Shown: positions 33,611-45,475 of the stretch, piece by piece | Layout of the letters: each line of letters opens with the position of its first letter | Numbering within the stretch: position 1 is the stretch's first letter | From: Emergomyces orientalis | Taxonomy: Eukaryota; Ascomycota; Eurotiomycetes; Onygenales; Ajellomycetaceae | Reading direction: 5' to 3' | Assembly: GCA_002110485.1 (NCBI GenBank) | Contig: MOWL01000053.1 | Coordinates: 1 to 64,000 of the forward strand | DNA: 64,000 nt | The notes under the pieces: generated by a model | Seen by the model: only the letters and a program-made list of their open reading frames with translations | Databases searched by the model: none | Told to the model about the DNA's origin: nothing | Made by a program: the position numbers and the translations under genes

Positions 33611-34145
33611 GGTTTACGTAAAATTTAATTGATGCCTTGAGAGATACAAATATTGATATCTACAGGCCGAGGGTGGGTGTGGAAATGGGTGTTACTCGAC
33701 ATTCCTGGCAGCGCAGTCTAGGGCGGCTAACTATCGCCAATGATTGGCTGATGCACTATAGATTTGGGCCTATCAGTAACCACTCACCACCCCACTGCTA
33801 TCAATACATGAGATATTTTCGCAGCATCAGATCACGTGCGAGTATATATTACTCAACCAGATCAATGATTGAGACATTAGCGTGATGCCTTAGAAATTTA
33901 ACGTCATACCACTGCAACCTCTGCGGTCCACTGAACCAGTTTCTGGGGCCGAGTCCTGATGAAAGTGTGGCGTCGGATGATGTGCTGATATGACCATTGT
34001 GAGGAGCAAAGGGAAGATGGAGCGATAGAAGCAAAGGTGGGACAAGGGCTGGTTTTATCATCCTCCCTGGTCTACGCTAATGTCCCTCCTGACTAGGAGC
34101 CACCGCGAAGGACCACACCGTTTATGGGATTCGTTGGCTGATGAG
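33605..34145 (+). repeat. Dispersed direct repeat R, copy 1
   Basis: Matches 41697-42333 in order, with some gaps: a GATACAAATATTGATATCTA start, a CCAATGATTGGCTGA block, a CTGCAACCTCTGCGGTCCAC block and a GGGATTCGTTGGCTGATGAG end. Confidence 0.8.
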
Positions 34146-34633
34146 CTAGCGACGGGTTCAGGGATCAGATGAGGACATACTGAGCCAGCTCGGAGAAACG
34201 GCGCCTACGAACCAGAGGTGGCATTCACATGACAGCAGTACGCCCTCCACACTTCCCGTTTGTGTAAGATGAAATTTTACATAATTAACTAACTTCATAA
34301 ACTATTGAACGTTCCAACGAGGAAAACAAAAATGAACGCATGTACTACAGAAAATCCACCAAGGCATATCTTGCACCAGGTGGAGTGCGCGACTCATCAT
34401 GGTTCAGCGTTATAACCGGCATTCCCGTCATCAGATGCGATTACCGAGATCAAATATGAACAAAAAGGAAAGCATTAGTCCGGGGAGATGCGTAAAAACC
34501 GGCCTCCCACGGTGGGCCCGAAAAACGAATACGAACAATCCACATGTCCTGGAGCCAGCGTTATACGTTCATGTGTTCTGCTGCACCCGCAACAATGCAG
34601 TCTTGGCTGCCGCAATCTATTTAACTTCCCGCT

Positions 34634-37331
34634 CTATGTGTACAAGCCTTCCGTCCGACCGTAGTTGTTGAACTCGTCGAGGAATTTGTCGTTCGACTTC
34701 GCGGCTAATTCCAAGTGTTTGTATGCCACCTGCGTTTCCTCGACCGTCGCCAACGCATGGGCGATGGACGTGAGATTTTTGATCTAAGTTTGAAATCGTG
34801 TGAGAAGCAATCCTCGAGTGGGTATTATATGAAACTCACATCTCGGCCATTCAGAACCGTTGATTCCAAACGGGTGAGGTCGCGACCTTCAACGACCGCG
34901 GGTCCTTTGTCTGTAGACGCCTTTGAGAGAAAATATGTCCAGATCTCTCTTCGGGACTCCTTTGTCAAACCTTCATACTTCACTTTCAAGTGAATTCGGC
35001 TGAGGATCGCTTCATCGAACTCCACCAGACGGTTGGTTGTGAGAAAGAGGATTCCTTCGTAGTATTCGAGTTTGCGAAGGAAAATGGTCACGAGGCGATT
35101 GTGGCTATCATGGTGTGCCGACCTCTTTTCCATAAAAACATCTGCTTCATCTAACAGCAAGATCGCATTGAAGTGCCTAGCGATCTTGAAGATTCGGTCG
35201 AGTGTCACGTCCAGCTTAAGAGGATCGCCATGATTGGCGATCAATTCGCCCGCCGATATCTACAACGTTAAGTACGGAACATATTGACTCTTTTGGGATT
35301 GCCAGCTTACTGAATAGAGAGGGAGGTTGAACCGCTCAGCAGTTGCTTCAACAGTGAAAGTCTTTCCAACTCCCGGTGGCCCGCTAGATCAATCAATGCC
35401 TTTAGTCAAAATCAGCATCAGGGATCTGCATGCATGACGTACTGTAAGAGTACATTGAGCCCACATCCCTTTCCTCTAATTAAATCATCGATTGGCGAAG
35501 CATGAAAATGCCTCAGACGGGAGGTTGCTAGAGATAAGAGGATGCGTTTGGTATCTTCTGGGACCTGCAGATGGTCGAACGACATTTCCGACCACTGAAC
35601 CTCATGTAGGTCGGCCACTGCACATTCCACTCGGAGGGTGTCAGAGAATCAAACAACCTTTCCTCATGTGGAATTCAAACTTACAGAAACATTTCTCCTC
35701 GAAGCTGAAGCAGCGGACTGTCGGACAGCAGATCAGTAAATCATCATCGGTCATTTTCCTTGTTTCCAATCCATTGCTCTTCATTCTTTCCAGCTCTTTT
35801 CGATGCTGCTCCGAACCAACGGAAATGATACTGTAAGCTAACAGATTTTCCCAGCTCTCATAGATCCGGGGTCGGCTATAGTTGGGTTCCATTTCACGGA
35901 AGAAGGTCGCGTCAATTGCCACTCGACCATCGATATTCACCACGATGACCTGGCGGTTTTTCATGATAAACGCGCTTCCTTTGCAGTGCCGGAGTTGAGC
36001 GCCTGTATTGCTCGGTGCCCCCGAGGTAACTTCGCGAAATGTACGCCCGCACTCGATGAGGTCATTGCGCACCCGCTCATGATCTGGGTGGTGGTGTAGT
36101 GGAAATACCTCAAGGGTGTGAATCGGTTTATACCCGCGGAACTTGATAATCCCAAACTCGACTCCTACCTCACCAAAGACCTGTCCATCATAATCCAGGT
36201 ACCGGCACTCCAATTTATAATACTGCACTCCTTTTTCCGTGGCCTCTTCTCCAGCGTCAAATATGACACATCGTGGCTTGCCGGTGCCCAGACACGTGGT
36301 ATATACGTATGAGCCGGGCTTGAAAAGTGCCCAGAGAAGGTCATAGCTGATCTGCCCAGACTGCAACAATGGTGTAAGATGCTGTTTCGTAGTAGCATAT
36401 GCACTGTTGATATGTTTGACAAGCAAGAGGAGATGCTCGAGACCCTGAGGTTTGGAGTCTGCAGCAGTCACTCGCAGCTTTTCTGCATGGTCACAGAGCT
36501 CCGGCAAGAAATGAAACAGGACTTTTTGTTCAATCTAGTTCCGTGTTAGTGTCTGTATTTCCTCTTCTTTGAGTCTCACTCACCGACGGTTTATCTTCCA
36601 TTAAGTTTACTCCCTTGGCATCTTGTAGCACCCCCCGCAGGATATCACGGAGCACCTCCGATTTAACATCAATGTATGTCGTCGACTTTTTCGATTCGTT
36701 ATCTAAGTCATGTGAGAATTTTGCTTGATTAGGGGATCCTCTCTCTCTTACCGATATGTTCGCGGACAACAAATACGTATTCATCCAGCGCATCAACGAT
36801 ATCGTCCGGTTCAATCGATTCGATGGTTTTGTACTTTGATTTGGCTTTGTCCCAGCTGATTCGCTGTCAGTCACAGTCCAGGAGTAGTAAGAGGTATACC
36901 AGGGTCATACACTTCCATAACGATTTTGAACTCGGATCTCGACGCGCGAGACGTGACTGCCGAATGGGAAGCTGTTTCCAATCTGGTACCAGCTGTATTG
37001 GACTGGCGTTCACGTGCATGTCAGTATGCATTCTATTGGCGGGTTTGTGTTCTATCTTTGAAGCGCGAACCCTTTTATCATCTTTCCTTAGGTCTTCATC
37101 GCTAGTTTGCTTTCGGCCAGCTGGCTTACTCTCTAGGTCCAGGGAAGGATGGATTTTCACTGCATTGGCTTCGCGAATGACTTCTAGCAGAAGATCTTTC
37201 AATACTCCTTGTGTGATGGGCGGCTGAACAACACAATGCTGGGGACTTTCGTCGATAGGTGTACATGGAGGCGTTTGGGCCAGTGGGGGAGTGACAGGGG
37301 ACTTGCCATTGAGCTGCATTGCTTGAGGCAT
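34634..37331 (-). CDS. AAA-family ATPase with N-terminal DUF7025-like region, nine exons
   Basis: Exons 37331-37130, 36992-36913, 36863-36752, 36702-36584, 36534-35685, 35629-35443, 35383-35311, 35259-34840 and 34783-34634 join in frame to 730 aa. Eight introns of 49-137 nt carry normal signals. The central region (ISYDLLWALFKPGSYVYTT, ECRYLDYDGQVFGEVGVEFG, HCKGSAFIMKN) is the domain that precedes the ATPase in many fungal proteins (DUF7025, from memory). The AAA core has Walker A GPPGVGKT (about 518-525), Walker B ILLLDEAD (about 574-581) and sensor 1 TTNR, with a BCS1-like order. Such ATPases remodel proteins using ATP; substrate and location are unknown. The frame is intact across nine exons, so the gene is probably functional. 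Start taken at the first Met of exon one. Confidence 0.85.
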
Positions 37332-38591
37332 TGTGGTAGTTGATGGATAAAGAAGTGTTGGAAACTGGTCTGGGGAATTGGCTTGATGAGGCCTTTGAGT
37401 GTCTTGAACGTCTGTTCATTGCCTCAGGATTTCGGGGGAATCGTGCCTCCTTATAAGCCATTCTGCCAACACTTCCGGCACTTATTCTTTCGCCGTCTTC
37501 TTCTGCTTGGACTACACGGATACGAGAAGAGATAGCCGTCGCTCTCTAGGATACATGGGTCTCGACCCCGTCGATGTGATTTTGTCGAGCCGCCCGTGCA
37601 TATCTAGACGTAGAATAAGTTGTTCTTCCCAATATAGAAACCCATCTCGCCATACGCCACAATTCGATTAGGAGATGTTGAAATCCAGGTCGATGGGGAG
37701 ATTTGCTTTACCAACTGTGCAATCGACGCAAGATGATATCTGATCCAATACACATGTGACAAATTGCGCGTAGCTTGCAGCTGTTCCATTAATAAACCGC
37801 CTGTGCAAATGCATGGAAATTCGGGTAGGAAGAACTACGGAGATTGAAGACAAACAAGAAATGACACGTACGGAAATTTCGTGGGACGTAATGGGACATA
37901 ATGGCATTAAGTGGCGCCAAAAGTAAACTAATGGCAACTAACGGTATGCATCACATTTTGTGGGATGAAATGATTCCATATGAGATTAAGAGGCACCAAA
38001 TGGTATTTGGTGGCACTAAATGGCACATATTCAAATTTTGTGGGATTAAATGGGACAACTTACAAGGCGATTATGAAGTTACCGAGTCGAAAACAAAAAA
38101 GGCCAAGGCTGGTCACGAATTCAAGTGTGCCAAAGTCCTATTTCGCTGAGCTTTCTTAACATGAGAAAAAGAGAAATTCCTCACATATGACTGCAGGTGG
38201 ACAATAGGCGTTGGGCGGTCGGGTCTATCAAAATGACGCCTGGAGAAGTCGTGCTGTCGACTGGCAGCAATGAAGAGAGGTGTGCGAAAAAATGAATGCC
38301 CAGCATCCCGTGTGGGCAGCAAAAATCACATGATTATAGTGCGCATAATACCGACCCCACCAACTGGAGTTGCCCCTCCCAGATTTCGGCTCAGTTCAGA
38401 AAACTTCATTGTCTTGTCCTCGATATAAAAATGTAAGATTGGCCTTACATCACGAAATACTAAAAAATAAACGCTAATAACCGGCCATTTAAGACATTCC
38501 TTTACGCACATACAACTATCAAAGTGATACCATCCGCTACCACCGCCTGGAAATTACAGATCGTCCTCTTTAATCAAGCTGGGCTAGGGCC
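37332..38591. other. Intergenic, no gene
   Basis: No supportable ORF. About 37880-38060 is an imperfect repetitive patch of GGGA..AATGG and GGCACCAAATGG-like phrases. The upstream region of the ATPase (37380-37460) resembles 45990-46090 ahead of another gene, notably around GCCTCCTTATA. Confidence 0.5.
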
Positions 38592-38978
38592 ATGAGTACA
38601 GTGAACGAAGTGTTCCGAAAAGCAACTGCACAGGATGACGATGGACTGGAGGAGGAGGTGAAGTCATTGCTGGTAGGATTTGGCGACCCGCGTATAGTAA
38701 TGTTGCTCACACCTTTCTAGGGCGGAACTGAGGTTGTTCTCGAAAAGGAATATTTCGCGGGCAAATATTTAGATGGCCAGATCGCTCCTGCGGTTCTTAT
38801 ACACGAAAGAGAAGGAGACGGCGTCATTCACTCGCGCGCAGCCGAGGGCAAAATTGATATTCTTCCCACAGGGCCCAAGGCTGCAGACGAGCTAAGAATC
38901 CTCATCTTGAACGACGGTCGGACCGGCCTGGTGTTTCGGGATGTTCTAATTCGACGTTTCGTTCCCCGACACTCCTGA
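38592..38978 (+). CDS. Small unknown protein, 112 aa, two exons
   Basis: Exons 38592-38672 and 38721-38978 join across a 48-nt intron (GTAGGA...TTCTAG) into 112 aa: an acidic N-terminus (QDDDGLEEEVKSLL), then a compact segment (GKYLDGQIAPAVLIHE, LRILILNDGRTGLVFRDVLIRRFVP). The family is not recognised. The coding model needs the intron, because the first exon frame closes soon after the donor. Short length and low context leave function open. Confidence 0.5.
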
Positions 38979-39515
38979 TCCTTGAAACATCCAAAGATAT
39001 TGAACAAACGAATAGCTAAACTCCCTCGAAACCTCAAGACTGACTCCGAGGCCGTGGGGCAAGACCAGTTTGATGTGGATGTATGGAGAGGCCAGATTGA
39101 ACAGGGAATATGGAAGTTGCAGGTTAGGTTCGCTAAGCTGTAGTAGTTCGCAGAGCGGTTGCATTTGCGGATAATTATCTCGAAAAGCGTGGAGAAAATT
39201 GACAAGTTGAGAGGAATGGAACGGTATTGTCTCTTCATCTATTCCATAGCTTTGGGTTGCATCTACATAGCATCTGTTAGAATATTTCTTTTCTTTTCGT
39301 GTATTATATAGGAATAGAGACCAACCAGATATAACATCAACTGCACCTAGATTTTGTTAGAATAGATGCAAACAAGTTAAGTGATTAATGGAGACTGACT
39401 TAGGCTGGAAAGAGTAGGTACTTCTGAAACGTGATTCTGTAAATTTTCCTGTTCAATCAACTCCGGGCTTCTGACCGGTTGGTGCACTGTCTGTCTTCTC
39501 GAGTTTTGGGCCTTC
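38979..39515. other. Intergenic, nothing recognised
   Basis: AT-moderate sequence without ORFs or repeats that I could match elsewhere in the window. Confidence 0.5.
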
Positions 39516-40010
39516 CTAGCCCTTCGAGTCCGTGTCCGTCTTCCTGAAGATTATTTTAGCCTCCATAATCCGTAGGCTCGCGGTAGGAATGTTCCAATTA
39601 CCTCGAACGCGAGGTATGTTCCCTCTTTCTCTTTCGATATTTAACTCTTGAAGAAGAGCTTGTGCTTTGAAATCGAATTCCTCTGAAGGAGGATTGCTCT
39701 TCCACCAGTGTTCAAGCCGCGGAAAGAGCTCGCTGTGTTCTATCGACGCTAGATCAGTGATGGATATTGTAACCGCTACTACAACGAATAATGATTTCGC
39801 TATGGAGTGGGTGTTCCGCAGAGACTGCTGTGCCTTGCTATGCCTGCTTAAAGTCTGTCGCGGTTGGCCAGATGCAGGTTTGTCAATGTTTTTCAAAAGA
39901 CAATAGCACGCTTCCAGCCCGTTCTGGTCACCGACGTCCAGGAATGGGTTGGCTTCCAGAACCTCTTTCTTCTGAGCCACCAATTCAAAGAAGTCATCAG
40001 CGGATAGCAT
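39516..40010 (-). CDS. Unknown protein, 164 aa
   Basis: The open frame extends upstream to 40220, but the Met at 40010 gives the more protein-like start (MLSADDFFELVAQKKEVLEA). It ends KIIFRKTDTDSKG. Helical segments and a WWKS patch are visible; there is no recognisable motif, signal peptide or membrane segment. Single exon. It may equally be the last exon of a longer gene. Confidence 0.4.
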   Translation of the reverse strand: MLSADDFFELVAQKKEVLEANPFLDVGDQNGLEACYCLLKNIDKPASGQPRQTLSRHSKAQQSLRNTHSIAKSLFVVVAVTISITDLASIEHSELFPRLEHWWKSNPPSEEFDFKAQALLQELNIERERGNIPRVRGNWNIPTASLRIMEAKIIFRKTDTDSKG

Positions 40011-40885
40011 CTCTGGAGTCGAGAAGGAAATAAAACCAAATGGTACACTACCGGGACAAGATGGGACAGAACGGGACGACAAGGCGTTATTTGTATTTGG
40101 TTTTGGGTGGGGCTTTTGCCCCAGCTTGGACTTAGTTAGCGGCAAAGCATGCCATAGTGGGGCCTTCAGTGCCAAGACATAAATCCACCTGCTACCTTTT
40201 CTAGGGTTCGTGTCAGGCAAAACACCAGAAATGAAGGGGCGTCAACGACCTTCGTTACAATTACAGGGCAATGGTGACCTGTTCGTCCAGAAAGAACTAC
40301 GTGAAGCTCACGTCTCGCCCAAAGTCATTATTCCTGTGAGCAAACCAAGCCTGCAACGAGCTTCGGAAAGCCTGCGGAATGATCTTCACCAACCGGGTGT
40401 TACTTATTGTCCAATTACCCAGTGCCACGTATAACATTGCTTGAGAATGCCGCGCTGGGCGGGGTCCCAGTCAGACCACGAACTTTGTATAGAAAAGCCT
40501 GGTTATATATATAAATAATTGTATCTCTCAGGGCAGCACCGAGGTAAACCCCCATCTAGTACTATGTATTCTTCTCAGGGAATTTTCTTGTAGCATTTAC
40601 CACAAATTTTTCCTGGGGCATTTTCTTTCCTGGTGCGCAATGGCCACCATTTTTGTATCTTCTGAGGGGGTCCTCTCTAAGGCATTCTAGTTAGTTTACC
40701 AACCACGGCTTGGCATAGCTTCTCAGGGGGATTAAAAATTCACTTATCTCGCTCAGATTTTCATGATTCCCTTGAACTTTCAAAATCCTTCAAGGCACTT
40801 TTATCATGCTCTAAGCTTAAGGGAGACCACACTTTTTCTTCGAATGTCATGATTTCTTGAGATATTTTATAATTCTAAGGCATTT
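40011..40885. other. Intergenic with repeat P copy 2
   Basis: Holds repeat P copy 2 from about 40701. The rest is without supportable ORFs. Confidence 0.5.
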
Positions 40886-40910
40886 TTAGTTTCTGGAATG
40901 GGCTTTAAAC
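40701..40910 (+). repeat. Dispersed direct repeat P, copy 2
   Basis: Partner of 29938-30151. Its right edge at 40910 cuts into the gene fragment that follows on the minus strand. Confidence 0.8.
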
Positions 40911-41395
40911 ACTGACGCGTCTTTCTTCTGCTCTTGGTTTCGGCCCTTCCACGATTCGTCTTCCGCCCCGCCATCACTACAGGAAATGATGTCGGTGGTT
41001 AGGTCCGTGGCCTCACTTTCGACGAAGCCATCCACAATCCCATTTTCATTGAAGACCCTATCAAAATCATTGGGTAGAACTGTCGGTGACTGATTTTGCT
41101 GGTAGCTGCTGTGTTTGCGTGATGAGATGCTGGAAGGGGGACGATTGGGCATAGGATGTGTTTGTGATGGTACAGGGGGGAACTGGGATGACAGCGATAT
41201 AGCTAGCGATGTAGATTGGGCACAGCAGAAGTGGTTAGGACGGGCAGGGAGAGAGGGCAATGAAGGCTGATGGTGAAGACGGATGGGTTTAGAAGGAAGC
41301 GTTTTAGGCGTGGGGCCTGCAGAGGGAAAATGATGCCAATGGGCTTTGAGGGTCTTGGGTTCCGGGTGAAAGGGGCTGTAGTTGATGAAGTTCAT
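40911..41395 (-). pseudogene. Truncated 5' exon of an RTC4/Myb-type gene
   Basis: From Met 41395 the frame encodes a Pro/Ser-rich N-terminus (YSPFHPEPKTLKAHWHHFP, later PNDFDRVFNENG) that resembles the start of the 883-aa gene at 58425 (KTPWPSNPANLPP, PNDFDEFLAGLD). The similarity stops where repeat P begins at 40910, so the Myb and RTC4-like exons are missing. Likely a paralog broken by repeat-mediated rearrangement. Low-complexity sequence makes the relationship only moderately certain. Confidence 0.45.
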
Positions 41396-41494
41396 GACGG
41401 CGAAAGTGTCTCACTCGCATCGGGCGTTGCAAGGTTTCCTCCCACTTGCTCCAACACCAATCATCACGAGCTTAATCGATTTTTGGATATGTGA

Positions 41495-41698
41495 ATGACC
41501 GAACGCTCGCCTCGCGTTTTGGAATCAAGTCACCAACGATCTCTGCGCCATATGCCTTGCCTGGTCTCTCTAAAACCATCTCGCAAACGACAGGAGCCTG
41601 ATGACGATCTCGAACAACCACAACATCAATCGAAAAGGTTGAAGCTCGGCGGGCCACCACCAGCATATTGGGATAATCTGTCGAGATTTTGGTTGAAG
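41495..41698 (+). pseudogene. Truncated unknown gene (PPAYWDNLSRFWL type)
   Basis: Sixty-eight codons from the Met at 41495, with a basic region and a KRLKLGGPPPAYWDNLSRFWL segment of a kind I have seen in many fungal hypothetical proteins, where it precedes a longer domain. The frame runs straight into repeat R at about 41697, so the 3' part has been lost. It diverges from the truncated gene at 40911-41395. Confidence 0.4.
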
Positions 41699-42333
41699 TT
41701 GCAGGTTTATGTAAATTTAATTGATACCTTGAGAGATACAAATATTGATATCTACAGGCCGAGGGTCGGTGTGGAAATGGGTGTTACTCGACGTTTTGTC
41801 AACGACTTCCTCGCAGGGAAGTCCGGGGCGGCTAACTGTCGCCAATGATTGGCTGACGCACTATAGCTCTGGGGCCTTATCGGTAACCACCACTCACCAG
41901 CATCAGATCAGGTGCGAGTATTTGTTTTTAAGGTTGAGAGAGTAGCTGCGCTAAGGGCTGGGTCGAGAAGCGAAGGCGGAAATCATCTGGTAGGTTTGTT
42001 TTGCGTTAAGCTATTTGAATTATAGGTTTAATGCGTGGTTCTTCCTCAGGCTTAAAAGGATTCTGAGAATTACAGATGTCGTAGAAATTTAAAACGTCGT
42101 AACACTGCAACCTCTGCGGTCCACTGTACCAGTTCCTGGGGCCGAGTCCTGATGAAAGTGTGGCATCGGATGATGTGTTGTTATGACCTTTGTGAGGAGC
42201 AAAGGGAAGATGGAAGAAGCAAAGGTGGGAGAAGGGCTGGTTTTATCATCCTCCTTGGTTTACGCTAATGTCCCTCCTGAGTAGGAGCCACCGAGAAGGA
42301 CTGCACCGTTTATGGGATTCGTTGGCTGATGAG
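41697..42333 (+). repeat. Dispersed direct repeat R, copy 2
   Basis: Partner of 33605-34145. Both edges fall exactly at broken genes: 41698 on the left and about 42333 on the right. Confidence 0.8.
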
Positions 42334-42803
42334 AAATGGATGGGGCAGTCGAGCGGATGAGGTCTTCTTTCTGAGTCTGTTTCCATTTGGATCGGTTGAA
42401 AGCGAACTGCTAACCCGGTATATAGGCCAGCGACCACTAAGCTACTATGGGCGGATTTCGGAGAATAAGGAGAGCGTTGCGTACTTCACCGAGCGAAAGA
42501 AAATAACAGAGAAAGCTCTGGAAGAAGTACCCGCATGGATACCCATCTCTATTCCATGCATTATCAAACGTCTGGGTGGTCAATCTGTTTCGTAAGTCCA
42601 ACCATCAATCCGCAGTTGAGGAGCGCTAATGTGCTTCCAGACTACGCGACATCTGTGACGTTCTTCCATATAACTACGAGGTGGTTGAGGAGACGTACCG
42701 CCGGTTTTACATGACGGAGGATGAAAATATGGCCTATGATCCAATGCTCTACGATGGTTCAGGTTGTGATCCACTCTTCGATCCTCTCTTCTGCATGGAG
42801 TAA
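42334..42803 (+). pseudogene. 3' end of an unknown gene, possibly cyclin/TFIIB-like helices
   Basis: Open from the repeat edge to 42591, a 49-nt intron (42592-42640), then 42641-42803. Segments such as PAWIPISIPCIIKRLGG and SLRDICDVLPYNYEVVEETYRRFY are reminiscent of a cyclin-like repeat in TFIIB-type factors, but the match is weak. The C-terminus YDPMLYDGSGCDPLFDPLF resembles the end of the gene at 45476 (YDPLFFDDSGDDIDPLF). The 5' part is missing because repeat R abuts it. A working intron suggests recent truncation. Confidence 0.4.
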
Positions 42804-42947
42804 TTTGTAAAGTAAATGAAGTATATTATGAGCCACCATCCTGGTATGATATGAAACATTTAAAATCTGAGCCAAGAAGATATTAACTGAAATCCATGCT
42901 TGATTCAAGTTTCAAAGCAAGAAGTCAGGGAGGTCAAGGATGGAATG

Positions 42948-43704
42948 CTAGTGGATTTGATTTCCTTCTCGACGCGATACCTGCATCAAGACACCAACCC
43001 CTCCCCCGGTCTGCGGATACTCTATTGTTAATCCAGCGGACATAATCAATATCTCATTTGATTGAAGACGTATCGGTGTAGCTTCGGTACGATCTATTTT
43101 ACCCCTCGTCATTTTGTGGGAACCTTTCACGATGCGAAACAGACCATTGCCATCGTGGAGCCCTTCAGTGGTTACTGGGCAGTATATGTAGGCTGTACTA
43201 GGACGACCGGCGGTGTAACGCCGCAGCTTGGTTTCGTTTCTCGCCCAGAATATAACTTTTAGCTTGACTATGTCTGCTTCGCAGAAAGAGCAGCCTAAGA
43301 CATCTTGGAAGAAGGGGTTCAATTCAGGATCGGACGTGTCGGAAAACTCATGCCGTCAGCTTCGAACCATCGTTTCTGATATAGTCAACACTTACATCGA
43401 TCCCATGATGCAGCAATGCTCCACCGGCTTCTCCTCCATTGACCGGAAGGCCAGGTGCCGCCAACGTGCTCCTCCGCAGGTCTTGGAACCTCTCCTTCCC
43501 GATTTCATTTTCTAATGCTTCAAAGAGCTTCTTTGGTGGGAACTCGTCGTTTTCCTGCAGTTTGTCCTTTTTCCGTTGGATGATGATATATCCTTGATCC
43601 TGGGCCATGGCTTTAACAATCGTCTTTTCTGTTTTCTTTCGCTTTGTGCCGCTGGGGCTCTCATCTGTTGTTTGGCGCTTTTGCGTCACCGTTTTCCCCC
43701 TCAC
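42948..43704 (-). CDS. Unknown protein, 235 aa, two exons
   Basis: Exons 43704-43396 and 43346-42948 join across a 49-nt intron (GTAAGT, branch GCTGAC, acceptor GAG). The N-terminus is basic (KRQTTDESPSGTKRKKTEK, probable nuclear signal). The C-terminal half reads GLFRIVKGSHKMTRG and EILIMSAGLTIEYPQTGGGVGVLMQ, a cupin-like or phytanoyl-dioxygenase-like rhythm without a clear H-x-D metal motif. No enzymatic function can be assigned. The intact spliced frame supports a real gene. Confidence 0.55.
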
Positions 43705-44516
43705 TTTGCATCTATGGTATAAATAGCTCGCTGTAGCTCAGAGACCTCGGATCAATAGTTTTTCCAGGACCAGTCGCTGGTAGGGGTGGGAAGAGAATAA
43801 TCAAACGCATCTCTGTTGGGATGCCGGCACAGGATTATATATGTGTCTTCCTTGAACCGTCCATATTACAATAATTCTCCTTTGATCTAGTACGTAGCGG
43901 GTGGAAGAGCGAATTTTTCCGGACGTTATTCAGCAGGCGTCTCCGTCCAGCACATCCAAGCCAGACACCAACCCAGCATCTCCTATTATTATTTGTTCGT
44001 ATTATTATTTGTTTGCTCCCAAGGCATCAGATGGTTTCCCGGAAAACGAACCGTACTTGGACATACCAACCATTTCACCTGCATATTTTTTACAGCGGAG
44101 CACAATGACATGGCTGCACGAGCCTCCATAGAAGGGAGGTATTTCTATTCCGCGTTGCCCCGGATTATGATGACCCACCTAGCGTCGAAATGTAGGACTG
44201 GGTTGAAGGGGAGGCTTGAGATTAGCTTTGTTCGCTGTTGGGATCCTCTGATTGTTGATATTATATATATCCAAGCCTTACATCCCATTTGAAATTGATG
44301 TGCGATTCTTTTCCTCTCATCATCACTTCAAAAACCCTGCAATCTTTCGCAATGGTGAGTCTGTTGTTCTTCGCCTACTTGAGGAAAACACAGCTAACAT
44401 ACGCAAGGATATTGAACCTAATCCCACCACTTTTGGTGATGGCAAGCCCCCACTTCATTCTACTCTCAATGATGAGGATGAATGGAATTGACATCGCCAA
44501 TGCTAATTTTAAATAG
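43705..44516. other. Intergenic or leader of next gene
   Basis: Short ORFs only. A possible first coding exon around 44353-44488, with a GTGAGT donor at 44355 and acceptor CGCAAG near 44407, does not connect in frame with the exon at 44517. Confidence 0.4.
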
Positions 44517-45068
44517 ATATGTGGCGGCGATGAAGGCGTACCCTTGGCGTACATTGTTTTCATCTCAGACTCTGTACTTCAAGCGCGGCTGAAGTATCTG
44601 AAGGATCGTACCGATCATCTAAATGATATCCATCGCGCATTCTCCGAATATAGAGTTGACGGACCTATGGCATTACCATACGCACTATGTTTGGTAAAAA
44701 TTCTCAAGGCAAAGGCATGGGAGCAATTGTCTGTGGAAAGATTGAATGATACCATCAATTTTCTCTCCGCACGCTTGAGAGCGCTGCTGTCAACAAATAC
44801 GACCCTGTTTTATAGCTGTCGAGGTCGCATAAGTCGTGTATCACTTCTATATGGAAGACAGGTGTTCCGCAAGCGTTCGCCGTCAGGGTGCTTGCCGGCG
44901 GGATGTTGGCGACTGGTGACTGTTTCAAATTTTGTCTTGGACGACAACCTAACTGTGACATTGCATCCTGATGGCAATAGTTTCTACAGGGTGTCTGATG
45001 TGATGTGGAATAGTCCTAACCCCCTGGATTTCGATATTGTTGATCCAGCTGTTATGTTCGGTGCTTAA
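44517..45068 (+). CDS. Unknown protein, 5' end unresolved
   Basis: The frame opens after an AAATAG acceptor-like site and reads CGGDEGVPLAYIVFISDSVLQAR, then a helix-rich stretch (RLNDTINFLSARLRALLSTN) and VTVSNFVLDDNLTVTLHPDG, ending at a stop at 45066-45068. About 183 codons. No family recognised. Without a matching upstream donor in the right phase, this is either the last exon of a gene with a damaged 5' end or an exon whose partner I failed to find. Confidence 0.4.
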   Translation: MCGGDEGVPLAYIVFISDSVLQARLKYLKDRTDHLNDIHRAFSEYRVDGPMALPYALCLVKILKAKAWEQLSVERLNDTINFLSARLRALLSTNTTLFYSCRGRISRVSLLYGRQVFRKRSPSGCLPAGCWRLVTVSNFVLDDNLTVTLHPDGNSFYRVSDVMWNSPNPLDFDIVDPAVMFGA

Positions 45069-45475
45069 GTGGGACAGCTGATGGACCAATCAGAGGCAGT
45101 TTTTTCAAATATCAAAGCTATAAAGTAAAATTGTTTGCCAAGACCCTCTATGCAAAAACAGCAAAATTGATTTCAGTAAACACCCCAATCCTGTTCAACG
45201 GAATCCAGAGGCACAGATACGAGAGACCACGCCCTTTATTATTGCATGATGAGAGCTATTTTGGAAAGACTATGTGTTTATGAACAGAGGGCAGATTTCT
45301 GTGGGTTTACAGAGAAGAGGGTCTTAAAAGGCATGTCAGGTAAATTGCCTATATCTGAAACAAAACTAGAGTATGTGATCATAGCTACCATTGATATATT
45401 CAACATCAACATCCATCAGGGAGGAAGACGGACCTCCACAGCAATTTGCAAACATGTAAATGGAAGGCAGCAGCT
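45069..45475. other. Intergenic, nothing recognised
   Basis: No supportable ORF or repeat. It separates two genes with converging 3' ends. Confidence 0.5.

Larger units (their letters stand above)
33214..34633. other. Intergenic with dispersed repeats Q and R
   Basis: Holds repeat Q copy 2 (33385-33610) and repeat R copy 1 (33605-34145). No supportable ORF. Confidence 0.6.
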
